A stretch of 64,000 nucleotides of DNA from Gracilibacillus salinarum (lineage in GTDB: Bacteria > Bacillota > Bacilli > Bacillales > Amphibacillaceae): contig NZ_CP095071.1 in the NCBI RefSeq assembly GCF_022919575.1, positions 868,001 to 932,000 on the forward strand, in the 5' to 3' direction. The notes beneath the pieces are model-generated. The model did no database searches and had not been told where the DNA came from. It saw only the letters and a program-made list of their open reading frames with translations. Position numbers and translations under genes: made by a program. Positions 29,773 to 37,397 of this stretch are shown here, in pieces. The first letter of the stretch is position 1. Every line of letters starts with the position of its first letter.

Positions 29773-30020
29773 AAAAAAACCCTCTTCATCCTTAAATAAA
29801 GGACGAAAAGAGTTTTCCGCGGTACCACCTTTGTTTATAAGTTCCGTAACTTATACACTTCATTTTAGAAGATATCGGCTTCACCGGCTTTACTTACTGT
29901 ATGTTCAATAAAGCTGCATCTGAGGCTACCTTCCTCCACCTGTATTCGAGAAAACCTTCCAGCCAATGGGTCTTCCTCTCTATCGAATAGTATGGAGTAC
30001 TCCTCCTCTTCATCGCATTG
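29773..30020 (-). ncRNA. T-box riboswitch of valS
   Basis: On the minus strand the leader carries the conserved AGGTGGTACCGCG T-box (29818-29830) followed by a terminator (29773-29818, stem around AAACTCTTTTCGTCCTT and a T7 run) that is mutually exclusive with the antiterminator. Stem I begins near 30016; AGTA of the specifier-loop motif (30000-30003 region) faces GAAGGTAGCC, making GUA (minus strand 29927-29929), a Val codon, the likely specifier. Uncharged tRNA-Val would stabilise antitermination. Confidence 0.9.
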
Positions 30021-30044
30021 TTATGTTTTGTTATATTATATGTT

Positions 30045-30074
30045 ATTTTATCCAATTGGAAACATATAAGTCAA
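30045..30074 (-). promoter_or_regulatory. Probable sigma-A promoter of valS
   Basis: TTGACT (30069-30074) and TAAAAT (30045-30050) on the minus strand with an 18-base spacer, about 25 bases before the start of T-box stem I. Confidence 0.6.
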
Positions 30075-30082
30075 GTTTATTT

Positions 30083-30859
30083 TTATTTAAGCTGCGCATA
30101 TTTGTTAAAAAAGGTTCTATAACCAAAATACAAAAACAAAATAACCGTTAAAGAAACGCTCCCTGTAATACCAAGCATAATAGCAATTTGGTATTTAATC
30201 GCATCTACAGGATTTGCACCTGAAAGGATGACACCTGTCATCATGCCCGGAAGAAACACGATTCCCATCCCAATCATATTATTAATGGTTGGCAGAATTG
30301 CTGAATCAAAGGAATGATTAACAATATTACGTGCTGCCTTATGAGGGGTAGCACCAAGCATTAAAGCTGCTTCAACCTCTTTTTTACGAGACGTAAATCC
30401 TTCCATAAGTGCAGCTACACCAAGTGTAATACCTGTCATTGAATTACCGATCAACATACCGGCAATCGGGATAAAATAACGAGGATCATACCATGGTGAA
30501 AATTGAACAACGACAAAATCAAAATAGAAAAACGCAAATAATGTCCCTGATACCATCGCTATCGCAATAATTTTCTTTAATTCCTTGTTCAATGTATGCT
30601 TCGACCTTTTGTAGATGTTATAAACAGCAAAGCTCTCCATCAAAATGAGAACAATTAATGAATAGAGGAAATGTTCATTTTCAAATATAAACATTAAAAT
30701 ATAGCCAACCAGTACCAGCTGAATTGTCATTCGCAGTGTCGCAATAATTATTTCTTTTTCTCTAGGTATCTTCCGCCAGCGAACAATAGCTAATAAGAGC
30801 AGAATAAATAAATAGGCGGAAACTAATTGCCATATCGTAATCTCCAGCATATCATTCAT
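30083..30859 (-). CDS. fetB: FetB-like ABC transporter permease (UPF0014 family)
   Basis: 258-residue membrane protein with six or seven hydrophobic segments and the family signature ATLRMTIQLVLVGYIL (about 42-57) and AALMEGFTSRKKEVEAALMLGATP (about 158). E. coli FetAB exports iron and protects against peroxide; the family also includes B. subtilis YbbM-type proteins. It overlaps fetA by 4 bp (ATGA). Iron as substrate is inferred from the family. Confidence 0.88.
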   Translation of the reverse strand: MNDMLEITIWQLVSAYLFILLLLAIVRWRKIPREKEIIIATLRMTIQLVLVGYILMFIFENEHFLYSLIVLILMESFAVYNIYKRSKHTLNKELKKIIAIAMVSGTLFAFFYFDFVVVQFSPWYDPRYFIPIAGMLIGNSMTGITLGVAALMEGFTSRKKEVEAALMLGATPHKAARNIVNHSFDSAILPTINNMIGMGIVFLPGMMTGVILSGANPVDAIKYQIAIMLGITGSVSLTVILFLYFGYRTFFNKYAQLK

Positions 30860-31497
30860 GATCGAACCTCCTCATCGTTCTGAAGCTCGTTCATATATAT
30901 CAATTGATCACTGTATGTCTCCGCTGTACCTTTGGAATGTGTTACCATAATGACCGTTTTATTGGCTTCTTTAATACGCTTCGTAAAATAATCCATCACC
31001 AGGGTTTCGGTATCATCATCCAATGCTGAAGTAGGTTCATCAAGCAAGAATACATCTGGTTCCATCACTAACACTCTGCCAAAAGCGATTCGCTGTTTCT
31101 CTCCTCCTGACAAATTAGCAGCATCTTCGTCGAGATCTTTTGACAGTTTTAATTGATGTAATAGCTCTGTTAAATCGTTGTCGTCTGGCTCTTTATCTTG
31201 CTCAGAGAAGTGCAAGCCAATCAGCAAATTATCTCGTATCGATCCTTCGAATACAATTGGATCTTGTCCGAGCATCACTACTTTCTTTCTTAATTCCACG
31301 GCATCCAGTTCTTGAATAGATGTATTATTGAAGTGGATTTCACCTTCGTCTGGTGTTAACATACTGTTAAACATTTTCAACAACGTTGTTTTGCCACTTC
31401 CGCTTGCACCGAACAGACAGTAAATATTACCTGATTCAATCTCGAGATGGTCGATTCGCAATATATCTTTGTATACCAAATTCCTGATCTCAAACAT
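30856..31497 (-). CDS. fetA: FetA-like ABC transporter ATP-binding protein
   Basis: 213 residues with Walker A GASGSGKTT (about 31-39), Q-loop VMLGQDP, signature LSGGEKQRIAFGR, Walker B VFLLDEPTSALDD and the H-loop VMVTHSK. Forms an exporter with the adjacent permease. GGAGGA ribosome site. The upstream 31498-31594 holds no clear regulator box that I would defend. Confidence 0.9.
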   Translation of the reverse strand: MFEIRNLVYKDILRIDHLEIESGNIYCLFGASGSGKTTLLKMFNSMLTPDEGEIHFNNTSIQELDAVELRKKVVMLGQDPIVFEGSIRDNLLIGLHFSEQDKEPDDNDLTELLHQLKLSKDLDEDAANLSGGEKQRIAFGRVLVMEPDVFLLDEPTSALDDDTETLVMDYFTKRIKEANKTVIMVTHSKGTAETYSDQLIYMNELQNDEEVRS

Positions 31498-31594
31498 GTT
31501 CCTTTTCCTCCATACTTTCCTTTACTTCTATTGTGAACGAATATTTGCTAGTCATTCTCATTTATAAAAGTCTTTAGCTTTCACTTTCTTGCGT

Positions 31595-31630
31595 AAAAAG
31601 AGCAGATACACAGTGGCATCTGCTCTTTTT
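31595..31630. terminator. Terminator after the ndh unit
   Basis: Stem AAAAAGAGCAGAT/ATCTGCTCTTTTT with a 10-base loop, T-rich on both strands; directly after the small ORF at 31633. Confidence 0.9.
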
Positions 31631-31632
31631 AC

Positions 31633-31731
31633 TTAGCGAAAGTCTCGCTTATCTTCCATTTTTCGTGAGATTAAAACATAGGCAACTGTCGCTGCTGCTG
31701 TAGCTAATGTGTAAAGTAAAGTGTTTTTCAT
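31633..31731 (-). CDS. 32-residue single-span membrane peptide
   Basis: Frame from ATG 31729-31731 to TAA 31633-31635 encodes MKNTLLYTLATAAATVAY followed by VLISRKMEDKRDFR. It has one hydrophobic segment (about 4-21) and a charged C-terminal tail, and a strong AGGAGG site seven bases upstream. It lies 33 bp after ndh and before their common terminator, so it is probably translated and co-transcribed. I do not recognise a family. Confidence 0.7.
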   Translation of the reverse strand: MKNTLLYTLATAAATVAYVLISRKMEDKRDFR

Positions 31732-31764
31732 TTTTTTACCTCCTAGATCAGATCATGCTTCCAA

Positions 31765-32979
31765 TTAAAATGGACGGAATTTTCCTTTTCGTAACACTAG
31801 CTTTGGTCCACCTAACATAAATAAATAGCGATCATCGATTACATTCTTCATCACTTTGGCTTGCATACCATATAATTTAGTTCCTTCAAAAACAGTACCC
31901 ATTGCATCACTTCCACCAAGAGAAGCAACCGTTCCCTTATTGTCAAATTGGAACGTGCGAAGTGTACCGCCATAAATAAGCGTTTTGATATTATGCGCAC
32001 ATACATCAGCTTCCTGAATAGCAATTTGCGCGGTTGGTGGATATGGTTTGCCTGTTTCCTCATTCATTACCCAAGCACAATCACCTAGTATAAATACATC
32101 ATCTTGCTCTGGTGTTCGTAACGTTGCATCTACGTTCACTTTACCCTTTGTCAATTCGAAACCGGATTCTCCAATAATTCGATTGGCTTGTACACCACCA
32201 GTCCAAACAAACGTGTCCGTTTTAATTTCTTGTCTGTCTTCTCCGACAATAACACGGTCTGCTTTCACTTCTTTAATCATTGTACCGAGCTTAAATTCAA
32301 TTCCACGTGATTCTAATGATTCTTTCGCATAGCTTAATAAATCCTCATCAAAACCTGGTAAAATAGTAGACATCGCTTCAATGTCAATAATCTTCACGTC
32401 TTGGCGTGGAATATCGTATTTTTTACATAAAGCCGGAATTCGTTCAGCAAGTTCACCTAGAAATTCAATCCCGGTAAAACCGGCACCACCTACAACAATG
32501 GTAAGCATACTCGGATCAGGATCTTGTTCATTTCGGTAACGTGAGAATTGGTATTCAATATGGTCACGTATCATTCGACTCTTATCCACACTCTGAATAG
32601 AAAATGCATGCTCGTCCATGCCTGGAATGCCAAAGGTAGCTTTCTCAAAGCCTAAACCAATCACAAGAAAATCATAGCTTAGTGTGCCATTATCCAATTC
32701 AACCGTTTTGTTTTCCTTGTTAATTTTCTTAACGGTGTCATGCACAAAGTTAACATGTCTAGTATTAATGACATCAGAGATCATAATTCTGGAGCGGTTT
32801 ACATCAATTGTGCCTGCAGCTACTTCGTGCAGCCATGTTGTCTGATAATGATAATTATGCTTGTTAACTAATGTAATATCCACTTCTTCAGGAGCGAATT
32901 GTTGCGTAAGTCGTTTCGTTGTCATCATACCGGCGTAACCTGCACCTAGTACTACGATTTTTGGTTTCTTCACTGTCAT
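31765..32979 (-). CDS. ndh: Type II NADH:quinone oxidoreductase (NDH-2)
   Basis: Non-proton-pumping FAD enzyme feeding electrons from NADH to menaquinone. 404 residues with the FAD dinucleotide fold VVLGAGYAGMMT (about 9-20), the NADH fold VVGGAGFTGIEF (about 164-175) and the C-terminal FAD contact DVFILGDCAW (about 299). C-terminal hydrophobic/basic segment for membrane attachment. Close in length to B. subtilis YumB/Ndh proteins; which paralogue cannot be decided. ATG behind AAAGGA, and a 17-bp palindrome lies 32 bases upstream. Confidence 0.9.
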   Translation of the reverse strand: MTVKKPKIVVLGAGYAGMMTTKRLTQQFAPEEVDITLVNKHNYHYQTTWLHEVAAGTIDVNRSRIMISDVINTRHVNFVHDTVKKINKENKTVELDNGTLSYDFLVIGLGFEKATFGIPGMDEHAFSIQSVDKSRMIRDHIEYQFSRYRNEQDPDPSMLTIVVGGAGFTGIEFLGELAERIPALCKKYDIPRQDVKIIDIEAMSTILPGFDEDLLSYAKESLESRGIEFKLGTMIKEVKADRVIVGEDRQEIKTDTFVWTGGVQANRIIGESGFELTKGKVNVDATLRTPEQDDVFILGDCAWVMNEETGKPYPPTAQIAIQEADVCAHNIKTLIYGGTLRTFQFDNKGTVASLGGSDAMGTVFEGTKLYGMQAKVMKNVIDDRYLFMLGGPKLVLRKGKFRPF

Positions 32980-33010
32980 CTAATCATTCCTTTCCAGTCG
33001 ATATCATTGC

Positions 33011-33027
33011 TAAACTATGATAGTTTA
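33011..33027. promoter_or_regulatory. 17-bp palindrome upstream of ndh (operator candidate)
   Basis: TAAACTATGATAGTTTA is a perfect dyad with 8-base arms around a single central base, 32 bases upstream of the ndh start. The size and 8-1-8 layout suit a dimeric regulator, but it matches neither the Rex nor the standard Fur/PerR consensus well. Confidence 0.5.
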
Positions 33028-33246
33028 TCTCACTTTTGACTAGATATGTACTCCATAGATATCATATTCAGTATAGCAAATGACACATAAGATCGTCTAA
33101 TAAGCAATACCCTATTCACCATAAAGAAAAACTAAGTTTCTCTGCAAGTACAGGCAAAAGCCTTCATAATTAAATCATTATTTCCCGGGCGAAAATTACC
33201 AGCAACAACCCTTCCAGTCCTAATTCATACAATAATATACAACTAC

Positions 33247-33888
33247 CTATAATATGGATTATGTAAATTAGGACTATCTGATATTGTGGTAATTTTGATA
33301 TGAATATGTGCTTAGCAAAGCTCCGGAAATAGACTCCGCGTCCTGTGGGCACGGCTTCAGCTAGGCTACTACTTGAACAGCTTCTTTGCTGCCTTGTGCC
33401 GAGAAAGCATACTTCAAAGCAATAATGGCAGACACAGGCACAAATGAAGTGGATCTTCAGCTCGCGCTGAGGCATGAGGAGTCTCCGCCTATTTCCTACG
33501 CTTATGGGAAGTACTACAACGATTGGAACAGCTATTAGCAGTGGTGCTTAGCAATGTATTTCATCAATTATGGTGTAAATCTTGCAGATAGTGCTTCATA
33601 TCCTAGCTGTCGCATAAATTGTGGAGCTATACATCAGCTGAGGCCAATCACGGAGACTCCCGCGGGATTGTGCAGGTGCTGAAGATCCACAACGTCTGCA
33701 CCTGCGTCTTCTAGTAATGCTTCGAAGTAGGCTTCCTCGGTGCAAGGCAGCAGAGAAGTGATTCGTGTAGTAGCCTAGCTTCAGCCGTGCCCCGCAGGAC
33801 GCGGAGTGGTTGGCTGAAGCGGTATCCTAGCACATGAATCATTTCAAAATTAATACTAAGCTGTTAGTTTACATAATCCATATTATAG
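33247..33888. repeat. Fold-back repeat, full copy C (642 bp)
   Basis: Bounded by CTATAATATGGATTATGT at the left and its exact complement ACATAATCCATATTATAG at the right; perfect pairing continues for 3 more bases. Inside, the left arm (gactccgcgtcctgtgg..cagctaggctactac, then tgctgccttgtgccgag..) is complementary over most of its length to the right arm (..cctcggtgcaaggcagca.. gtagtagcctagcttcagc.. gcaggacgcggagt), so the unit is a long imperfect palindrome. Short ORFs within it lack ribosome sites and change frame between copies. No transposase is present. Confidence 0.8.
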
Positions 33889-34012
33889 GAACCCAGCTTC
33901 ATCTTCTTTATTGTAGGACGATGCAGGAAGTTGCCTGGTTTCTGGGCTACCTCATGGTCTTGGCAGTTCATGTTAGGATTGCTACTATTTTTATCTTCCC
34001 CTACAGCAAAAT

Positions 34013-34041
34013 AAAAACCCCATATTTTAAATGGGGTTTTT
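34013..34041. terminator. Terminator after sinI-like gene
   Basis: Stem AAAAACCCCAT/ATGGGGTTTTT with a short AT loop, T-rich on both strands, 6 bp past the stop of the sinI-like gene. Confidence 0.9.
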
Positions 34042-34046
34042 AAGGT

Positions 34047-34181
34047 CTAATGCTGTTCCACACATTTCTCTGCCATTTTCTTTGTCAGAAATTCTTTTAC
34101 TTCTTCTTTTGAACATCCAATCTCTTTCGCTTTGAGCATTAGATAGATCCATTCATAATCCACGTTTACTTTCGATTCCAT
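34047..34181 (-). CDS. sinI: SinI-family anti-repressor
   Basis: A 44-residue protein, MESKVNVDYEWIYLMLKAK followed by EIGCSKEEVKEFLTKKMAEKCVEQH. The segment DYEWIYLMLKAKEIGCSKEE aligns with the SinI core of B. subtilis (LDQEWVELMVEAKEANISPEE): D-x-EW-x-LM-x-x-AKE-x-x-x-S-x-EE are kept. SinI binds and disarms the biofilm/competence repressor SinR; SlrA is a paralogue of the same fold. GGAGGAG precedes the ATG by seven bases. No sinR lies next to it, unlike B. subtilis. The gene is headed by a c-di-GMP-I riboswitch and closed by its own terminator, so it is monocistronic. Confidence 0.85.
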   Translation of the reverse strand: MESKVNVDYEWIYLMLKAKEIGCSKEEVKEFLTKKMAEKCVEQH

Positions 34182-34204
34182 AACCTTTCTCCTCCTAAAA
34201 TACA

Positions 34205-34298
34205 AATCTGTATTTCAGGCAGCTCAGCCGTCCGTATTGGATAAATGAACGGACCTGGAACTTTGCGTCCCTATCTTGCAATAGGTTTGCCTTTTTCT
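34205..34298 (-). ncRNA. Cyclic di-GMP-I (GEMM-I) riboswitch
   Basis: On the minus strand: AGGCAAACC (34284-34292), a P2 hairpin CCTATT-GCAA-GATAGG with a GNRA tetraloop, the invariant GGACGCAAAG (34261-34270), a P3 hairpin GTCCGT/ACGGAC (34249-34254 with 34230-34235), and GGCTGAGCTGCCT whose TGCCT (34217-34221) closes P1 with AGGCA. These are the hallmarks of the GEMM class I c-di-GMP aptamer. A small hairpin AAATACA/TGTATTT (34198-34215) lies between the aptamer and the sinI ribosome site; there is no poly-T terminator, so control may be translational. Confidence 0.88.
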
Positions 34299-34299
34299 G

Positions 34300-34990
34300 A
34301 TCATGCATGCTACACGAAAACACCTTGAACGAATTGCAATACCACAGCATACCTACAAAAACGAATAGTGCAGAAAAACAAAAAGTAATATAAACAGCTA
34401 TTATAATTAGTATATTATATTCAGCTAATATAGAAAAATACCGCTTTTTTACTAGTAGTAACTTTATCTTGTATTAGCAAAATCAATCATATAAAACCTG
34501 TTTATACACTTTAATACCAATGAATGAGTGCAGAATTCTTGTCATAGCTATTATTCGGCAACGCATTCTAACAAAGATGATTCTTGGTAACACCCAGAAA
34601 AATTGATTTTGAAACAAGATGCTTGTCTAGTATTGTCAGCGTATAGTACATACAGACAAATAATCAGTTAGAATAAGAGCAATTTATCTGTTACCTTTTC
34701 TAATGTTCAAGACAATCGTTTATACGCATCCAAAAGCGAGACATCATTGATTAATATCATTCTAATAGTATATATTCGCTAAAAAAATTGATTTTCCTGC
34801 AAAAAAATTATTTTTTTAATAATTTTGAACTACGTATTTTAACTTAGTAGACGAAAGCCCACCTTATCAACTTACAGTCTTGACAGATGTAGTCCTTTTC
34901 GTTTATTTCGTTAAACGATTCATAATTAAGGGGTACGATTCCACTTTGAATGCATAAGCTAGAATATAACGAAAATATAGTGAAAATGAG
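34300..34990. other. AT-rich non-coding stretch
   Basis: About 690 bp between the riboswitch and the 62-codon gene at 34999, very AT-rich with short A/T runs (for example around 34780-34820) and no frame with a ribosome site on either strand. It must hold the promoters of the riboswitch transcript (leftward) and of the small gene (rightward); I cannot place them with confidence. Confidence 0.5.
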
Positions 34991-34998
34991 GTGATATC

Positions 34999-35187
34999 TT
35001 GGCACGTTATTATCGTTATCGTCTACCACCCTGGGCAAGAGAATGGATTTTAATCTGTGAACGTTGTATATTACCAATTGTCGTATTTCAAGGGATTCGC
35101 ACCATATTTTTCCCAACTACTTTTGACGTATTATTATTAGGAATATTGATTGGTATCTTGCTAGCCTTTCAATTAGAATGGATTTAA
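34999..35187 (+). CDS. Small membrane protein of 62 residues
   Basis: Starts at TTG 34999-35001 behind GAGGTGA with a five-base gap. The product begins MARYYRYRLPPWAREW (basic, cytoplasmic) and has two hydrophobic stretches (about 18-34 and 42-59), so probably a hairpin in the membrane. Its stop overlaps the ysxE stop on the other strand. The good ribosome site and hydrophobic design support a real gene; family and function unknown. Confidence 0.65.
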   Translation: MARYYRYRLPPWAREWILICERCILPIVVFQGIRTIFFPTTFDVLLLGILIGILLAFQLEWI

Positions 35188-36200
35188 CCTAAATCATCTA
35201 TCGGATCCGTTTTCAATGTCTGATATATATATTCTTGCATTTGGAAGCCATGAAACAACTTACGGAACTCTACTTCGATTTCAACAGACTTTCTTACATT
35301 ACTTGTGCCCCTTCTTGGCTGCATTATCTCTGACATAGATCGAAACCAGTTATGCGGAGACAGCAGCTGTAATACAAGAAGCGATTTCTCATAGTCTGAT
35401 AAATCGATATAGCGACAATATACTGAGAATGATTCTGAGATTTTATCCATGTCGCAATCATGAAACCTGAACAAATACTGATAATAAGAAACTAAATCAT
35501 AAGTTGGCGAAGTCATCAATGCATACTCCCAATTTAATAAGTACGTATTCATTCCAGTTGTCATATAATGGGATGGTTTTACGTTTCCATGGCATAACGT
35601 ATATTTCATCTGATCTGTTTCTTCCATTCTATCTAAATATATTTCCTGCCACTCCTCCATTTTATTAAAAAGCTGCTCCACGTCACGATAATACATGCAT
35701 ATTTGTAATTCTGCTGGTGACATGAATCGTTTTGCTTCAAATAAACGAACATATTGCAGCATTTGCTCACGACAGTATGATAGCTCCTGCTCAAATTGGC
35801 TTTCTAATGTGCTCCGATTTTGTTTAACTGCTTCTATCTTATGATAATCCATCGTTGCGGCATGCAGCTTGCCAATTGTATGAATAGCTGTTGCATATTC
35901 ATCTGCCGGCTGTTCGGATATTTCACGGTTAACCCATGGCATTAGATAATAGATCTCCCCGTTGTCTTCGACAAATGACCGCTGGTGAACAGTAGAATAT
36001 ACAGGCACAAAGCCAAAAATCTTTTTTCCCTGAATATATTGTTGAATTGCCTGCCATCTTCCTACGTCTTCTGGCAATAGTCTCGCATGCTTTAATGCAT
36101 ATTGTTGATGATCTGCTTCTATCTTGTATAAACGATCTGTGATTTGTTCAATAGACTCTGGCTGCAATTGATATGATTGTAATAGTTGTGACCACCTCAT
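35184..36200 (-). CDS. ysxE: Spore coat-associated protein YsxE (CotS/kinase-like fold)
   Basis: 338-residue protein of the CotS/YutH/YsxE group, which has an aminoglycoside-phosphotransferase-like fold. The nucleotide-side strand DRLYKIEADHQQYALKHA near residue 25 and the catalytic-loop-like TLCHGNVKPSHYM (about 209) fit the fold; the usual HGDxxxxN has Gly-Asn-Val, so kinase activity is doubtful. In B. subtilis it is encoded after spoVID and found in the coat. ATG 36198-36200 has GGGGGA upstream; the longer frame does not. Confidence 0.88.
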   Translation of the reverse strand: MRWSQLLQSYQLQPESIEQITDRLYKIEADHQQYALKHARLLPEDVGRWQAIQQYIQGKKIFGFVPVYSTVHQRSFVEDNGEIYYLMPWVNREISEQPADEYATAIHTIGKLHAATMDYHKIEAVKQNRSTLESQFEQELSYCREQMLQYVRLFEAKRFMSPAELQICMYYRDVEQLFNKMEEWQEIYLDRMEETDQMKYTLCHGNVKPSHYMTTGMNTYLLNWEYALMTSPTYDLVSYYQYLFRFHDCDMDKISESFSVYCRYIDLSDYEKSLLVLQLLSPHNWFRSMSEIMQPRRGTSNVRKSVEIEVEFRKLFHGFQMQEYIYQTLKTDPIDDLG

Positions 36201-36230
36201 CGGCGAATCCCCCATTTCTGATTCATCAAA

Positions 36231-36260
36231 TAAAAAATCCCTTGACAGGCTACCAAGGGA
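36231..36260 (-). terminator. Terminator between spoVID and ysxE
   Basis: Stem TCCCTTG/CAAGGGA (36238-36244 with 36254-36260) followed on the minus strand by T6. Confidence 0.8.
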
Positions 36261-36268
36261 CTAACAAA

Positions 36269-37231
36269 TTATTCTTCAGAAGGAATCGGAATATAAATCA
36301 ATTGTCCGGCAGAAACATCTTCATCTTCTAATCGATTCACTCTCATAATGTGTTTTGATGAGAGTTGATATCGCTCGGCAATCGTATGCATCTGATCATC
36401 TGGCTGGACGATATATAATTTCAACCGTGTGTAACTCGATGCTTCTTCATCTGCAAATACATTCAACAAATAGGATGTCTCATCTTGAGACTCATTTCTC
36501 GCTTTCACATGTAGTTTATCCTCTTCTTTTTCTGCTTCTGCAAGCTCTTCTTCAGCTGATATATCCTCTTCTTGATTCTGACGTTCTTCTGTGTCTTGCG
36601 CTTCATTCTCCTGCATGGCTCGAACGCTCGTGATAGGCACTACTTTCTCCTCTTCGTACTCTTCATTCGTTGTGTCGAGGTCTTCTTCATCCATTTCTAA
36701 ATGAAACGTCTCTTCGTTATCTTCAGTCTGCTCATCGAATCGGTTTTCTTCAAAAGCCGGCAATTCCGTTTCCTCTGTATATTCACTTTCTTCTTCTTCT
36801 TTTGCTCGATCTGGTTGTGGTTCCTGTAAACCATGAATAGCTAATGTTGCTTCAATCGTCATCTTATTAACAGCATCCAAATTGTAGTCAAAATGATCGA
36901 CTTCTATTAAGACATCATCTAATGATGCGATGCGATCGAGCGGCACAGACACATCAATGAGAAATTTATGAAAAAACTCATTCATTTCATCTGATAATGA
37001 TTCTACTCGTTCGACATAATTGCCGTTCAACGGTTCTTCCACTCTAAGATCTGGTGTATCGCTTTTGATATATTCTCCTTTTAGTTCCATCACACCTCTA
37101 ATCGAAAGTGTATTACCTAACTCCTCCATTGATATAACAGGTTCCAGACCTATTCCTAACATTTCCTTAATCTGCTGTTCGTTCTCAAATGCAACTACTT
37201 CATGAATATTAAATGTAAAGGCTTCTTGCAA
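36269..37231 (-). CDS. spoVID: Spore coat morphogenetic protein SpoVID
   Basis: Needed for coat encasement of the forespore, where it anchors SafA and SpoIVA. 320 residues: an N-terminal beta-rich SPOCS-like domain (about 1-140), a long acidic central region rich in Glu (about 145-260), and a C-terminal LysM domain (about 272-318, YIVQPDDQMHTIAERYQLSS...LIYIPI). TTG start behind GGGGAAG. The acidic centre and C-terminal LysM are typical of the protein. Confidence 0.92.
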   Translation of the reverse strand: MQEAFTFNIHEVVAFENEQQIKEMLGIGLEPVISMEELGNTLSIRGVMELKGEYIKSDTPDLRVEEPLNGNYVERVESLSDEMNEFFHKFLIDVSVPLDRIASLDDVLIEVDHFDYNLDAVNKMTIEATLAIHGLQEPQPDRAKEEEESEYTEETELPAFEENRFDEQTEDNEETFHLEMDEEDLDTTNEEYEEEKVVPITSVRAMQENEAQDTEERQNQEEDISAEEELAEAEKEEDKLHVKARNESQDETSYLLNVFADEEASSYTRLKLYIVQPDDQMHTIAERYQLSSKHIMRVNRLEDEDVSAGQLIYIPIPSEE

Positions 37232-37397
37232 AGCACTTCCCCTTCCTTTTGCTTAGCTAAGGCGTACTAGCATTTCATTAAACTATATGATGTGAGGAAG
37301 AAAAATATGCAAGCTTGACAGAGAGAAGTTGTATAACACCTCAGAACGAACAGGGATTTTCTTATCAGCAGGTTAAAGGCTTTGCCAAATACATCCC

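Noticed and set aside
31540..31570. Fur-box-like sequence upstream of fetA (atgagaatgactag)
   Set aside because: Too many mismatches to the inverted-repeat consensus to claim regulation.
33170..33475. Minus-strand open frame of 101 codons
   Set aside because: Overlaps the left arm of copy C; shares a short peptide with the copy E frame only because the DNA is repeated.
34844..35116. Minus-strand frame of 90 codons
   Set aside because: Antisense to the better-supported 62-codon gene at 34999 and without a ribosome site.
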